Shown in pieces: positions 62,259 to 64,000 of a stretch of DNA of 64,000 nucleotides (position 1 is the first letter of the stretch; each line of letters opens with the position of its first letter). The notes below the pieces were generated by a model, which saw nothing but the letters and a program-made list of their open reading frames with translations, made no database searches and was not told the origin of the DNA. The DNA is from Acinetobacter sp. ASP199 (GTDB taxonomy: Bacteria; Pseudomonadota; Gammaproteobacteria; Pseudomonadales; Moraxellaceae): the NCBI RefSeq assembly GCF_022700675.1, contig NZ_CP062182.1, positions 2,418,001 through 2,482,000 of the forward strand, written 5' to 3'. A program made the translations under genes and the position numbers.

Positions 62259-63614
62259 TTAGGCTTTCTTGGCATGCAATATTTTGAAAAGAATAAATAA
62301 CATTACAATCCACACTGGCAGCATCAGCACTGACAACATAAAACCTTGATCCCACATGATATAGAGCACCGTCAGCATAAAGGCTAAAACCAGATAGTTA
62401 CTTAAAGGTGAAAACAACGCAGGAAATTTAGTTTGTACAGCTTGCAACCGAATAGCTTGCTTAAATTTAAGATGAATCAGTGTGATCATGATCCAGTTCA
62501 GCACCGCGGCTGCCACCACAATATAAATCAGATAACTGAGGGCTTTTTCAGGTACAAAATAGTTTAATAAAACACAGCCAAAAATCAGCAATGCTGAAAA
62601 TAGCACCGCTGGCACTGGAATTCCTCGTGCATTCACCTTCTTAAAAGCTTTTGGTGCATTGCCCTGCGCTGCAAGGCCTAACAGCATTCTGCTATTGGCA
62701 TACATCCCGCTATTACACACTGACAGCGAGGCTGTCAAAATAATGAAATTCAGTAAATGGGCGGCCCAATCAATCCCCATCAAATTAAAGATCATCACGA
62801 ATGGACTATGCTCTAAATCACCTAAGTTCAGCTGATTCCACGGCACAAGTGATAATAGAATTGCAAGTGAACAGATATAAAATAGAAATACGCGAATAAC
62901 GGTTTGATTTACAGCTTTTGGAATATTCTGATCCGGATTTTCTGTTTCCGCAGCCGCCATACTGATGAGTTCAATCCCACCAAATGCAAACATCATAAAG
63001 GCCAGCATATAAAACAGTCCTTCAAAGCCATTCGGGAAGAAACCGCCATGTGCCCATAAATTCGTTATTGAAGCAGTAGAATTAACATCAGCAGTGACCA
63101 GCAGATAAATCCCGAATAAAATCATCGCGACAATCGCAAGGACTTTAATCATTGATAACCAGAATTCAGATTCGCCATAAATCTTTACATTGGTCAAATT
63201 CATGCCAGTGACCAAAATGAAGAAGAATAAAACCGAAACCCATGCCGGAATCTCTGACCACCAGTAATTGACATATTTACCAATCGCAGTCAGCTCAGTC
63301 ATCGCTACCAGAATATACAGAATCCAGTAATTCCATCCCGTTAAAAACCCAGGAAACTTGCCCCAATATTTAAAGGCAAAATAACTAAATGAACCGGTTA
63401 CAGGTTCATGTACAATCATTTCACCGAGTTGGCGCATAATCAGGAAGGCAATCAAACCGCCAATCAGATAACCTAAAATAATAGATGGACCAGCAGATTG
63501 AATGATATGAGCTGAACCTAGAAATAGACCAGTACCAATCGCACCGCCCATGGCAATCAGCTGGATATGCCGATTCTTCAAACGGCGTTGAAGCTGCGGT
63601 GTTTCACTCTCCAA
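62259..63614 (-). CDS. Amino-acid permease, AAT (APC) family
   Basis: A 451-residue permease with about 12 transmembrane segments, of the AAT group of APC transporters (AroP, PheP, ProY, CycA relatives). LIAMGGAIGTGLFLGSAH near residue 19 and EPVTGSFSYFAFKYWGKF near 71 are diagnostic; FAFGGIELISMAAAETENP near 215 and NSRMLLGLAAQGNAPKAFKK near 300 are also conserved. It imports an amino acid with protons; the substrate is not decided by sequence. The start is TTG at 63614, with AGGA seven bases ahead; the nearest ATG is out of frame. The gene sits between two inverted 205-bp repeats. Confidence 0.92.
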   Translation of the reverse strand: MESETPQLQRRLKNRHIQLIAMGGAIGTGLFLGSAHIIQSAGPSIILGYLIGGLIAFLIMRQLGEMIVHEPVTGSFSYFAFKYWGKFPGFLTGWNYWILYILVAMTELTAIGKYVNYWWSEIPAWVSVLFFFILVTGMNLTNVKIYGESEFWLSMIKVLAIVAMILFGIYLLVTADVNSTASITNLWAHGGFFPNGFEGLFYMLAFMMFAFGGIELISMAAAETENPDQNIPKAVNQTVIRVFLFYICSLAILLSLVPWNQLNLGDLEHSPFVMIFNLMGIDWAAHLLNFIILTASLSVCNSGMYANSRMLLGLAAQGNAPKAFKKVNARGIPVPAVLFSALLIFGCVLLNYFVPEKALSYLIYIVVAAAVLNWIMITLIHLKFKQAIRLQAVQTKFPALFSPLSNYLVLAFMLTVLYIMWDQGFMLSVLMLPVWIVMLFILFKILHAKKA

Positions 63615-63742
63615 AACATATTCCTATAATGAATAAAAAAATAGGATTGTATCGGGTCTATTGGAGATCGGCTAACTCATAAATTTAAGTGATTAGTTAT
63701 TAAACTTTTATTTTTGTATTTATTAAATGGAGCTGAAGAAAT

Positions 63743-63947
63743 TTAGATCTCTTTCATAAATCAAAAAATGATCGTTATATTCATATTTAAATGGATATTG
63801 AAAGTTCCTTCTCCCTCTGGGAGAAGGTTAGGATGAGGGTATTTCTTAGAAAAAACCTCTCCCTGAGGAGCATGTGCTCCGCAAGTCTCCTACAAAGAGA
63901 GGGAATTTCCTTTGCAGTGATTCAAAAATGATTTATGAAAGAACTCT
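63743..63947 (+). repeat. MITE-like repeat, right copy
   Basis: The 205-bp partner of 61921-62125, inverted. Sequence starts TTAGATCTCTTTCATAAATC and includes the same two palindromes. It lies 128 bases upstream of the permease start and may contribute to or insulate its promoter. Confidence 0.75.
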
Positions 63948-64000
63948 ACTACTCATTTTTTATATTGAATGCAGCATGATAAACCACTTGTCCTTGCGGA

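Overview
The window is a stretch of a gammaproteobacterial chromosome that reads as Acinetobacter: low-to-moderate GC, the six-gene fil cluster (filA-F) known from that genus, an rrn operon with Ile/Ala spacer tRNAs, the ibaG-murA-hisG-hisD-hisC block, and typical Acinetobacter intergenic palindromes. No prophage, insertion sequence, CRISPR array or plasmid function is visible. The species cannot be named from this window.

Layout. 1-8.2 kb: tail of a beta-oxidation multifunctional enzyme, a small membrane protein, an overlapping GNAT/methyltransferase pair, a hemolysin-III-type membrane protein, an MFS symporter, a metallophosphoesterase and a phospholipase-D-type lipoprotein. 8.3-16.7 kb: the minus-strand fil operon, running filA, filB (C39-type cysteine peptidase), filC (outer-membrane barrel), filD (FadL-like barrel), filE, filF (large lipoprotein). 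This is the most interesting locus. Its composition recalls the Pseudomonas Fap functional-amyloid operons. FilA carries, just behind its signal peptide, a motif resembling the double-glycine leaders that C39 peptidases cut. 16.9-25.8 kb: pabB, then histidine genes with murA and ibaG, then hpf and rpoN.

26.0-33.2 kb: a complete rrn operon (16S, tRNA-Ile, tRNA-Ala, 23S, 5S, minus strand) with tandem promoters, preceded by a six-tRNA operon (Pro, Arg, His, Pro, His, Pro) in which a roughly 250-bp His-Pro unit has been duplicated together with its terminator. 33.3-40.1 kb: nadA, argJ, a small exported protein, secA and a 1-Cys peroxiredoxin. 40.4-45.0 kb: a phosphatase lipoprotein and the coupled operon trpA-accD-folC-SPOR protein.

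45.4-52.4 kb: an NhaC antiporter, an AraC regulator divergent from a metal-dependent hydrolase, and a DUF2804 gene. These sit between trpA and trpFB, so an ancestral trpFBA-accD-folC order seems to have been interrupted here. 52.5-55.3 kb: a cobalamin riboswitch in front of a BtuB-like receptor, followed by the cobalamin adenosyltransferase gene. 55.4-61.6 kb: glycerophosphodiesterase, acyl desaturase, SelO pseudokinase, a YjbR protein and a large lipoprotein. 61.9-63.95 kb: an amino-acid permease gene flanked by two 205-bp copies, in inverted orientation, of a MITE-like repeat.
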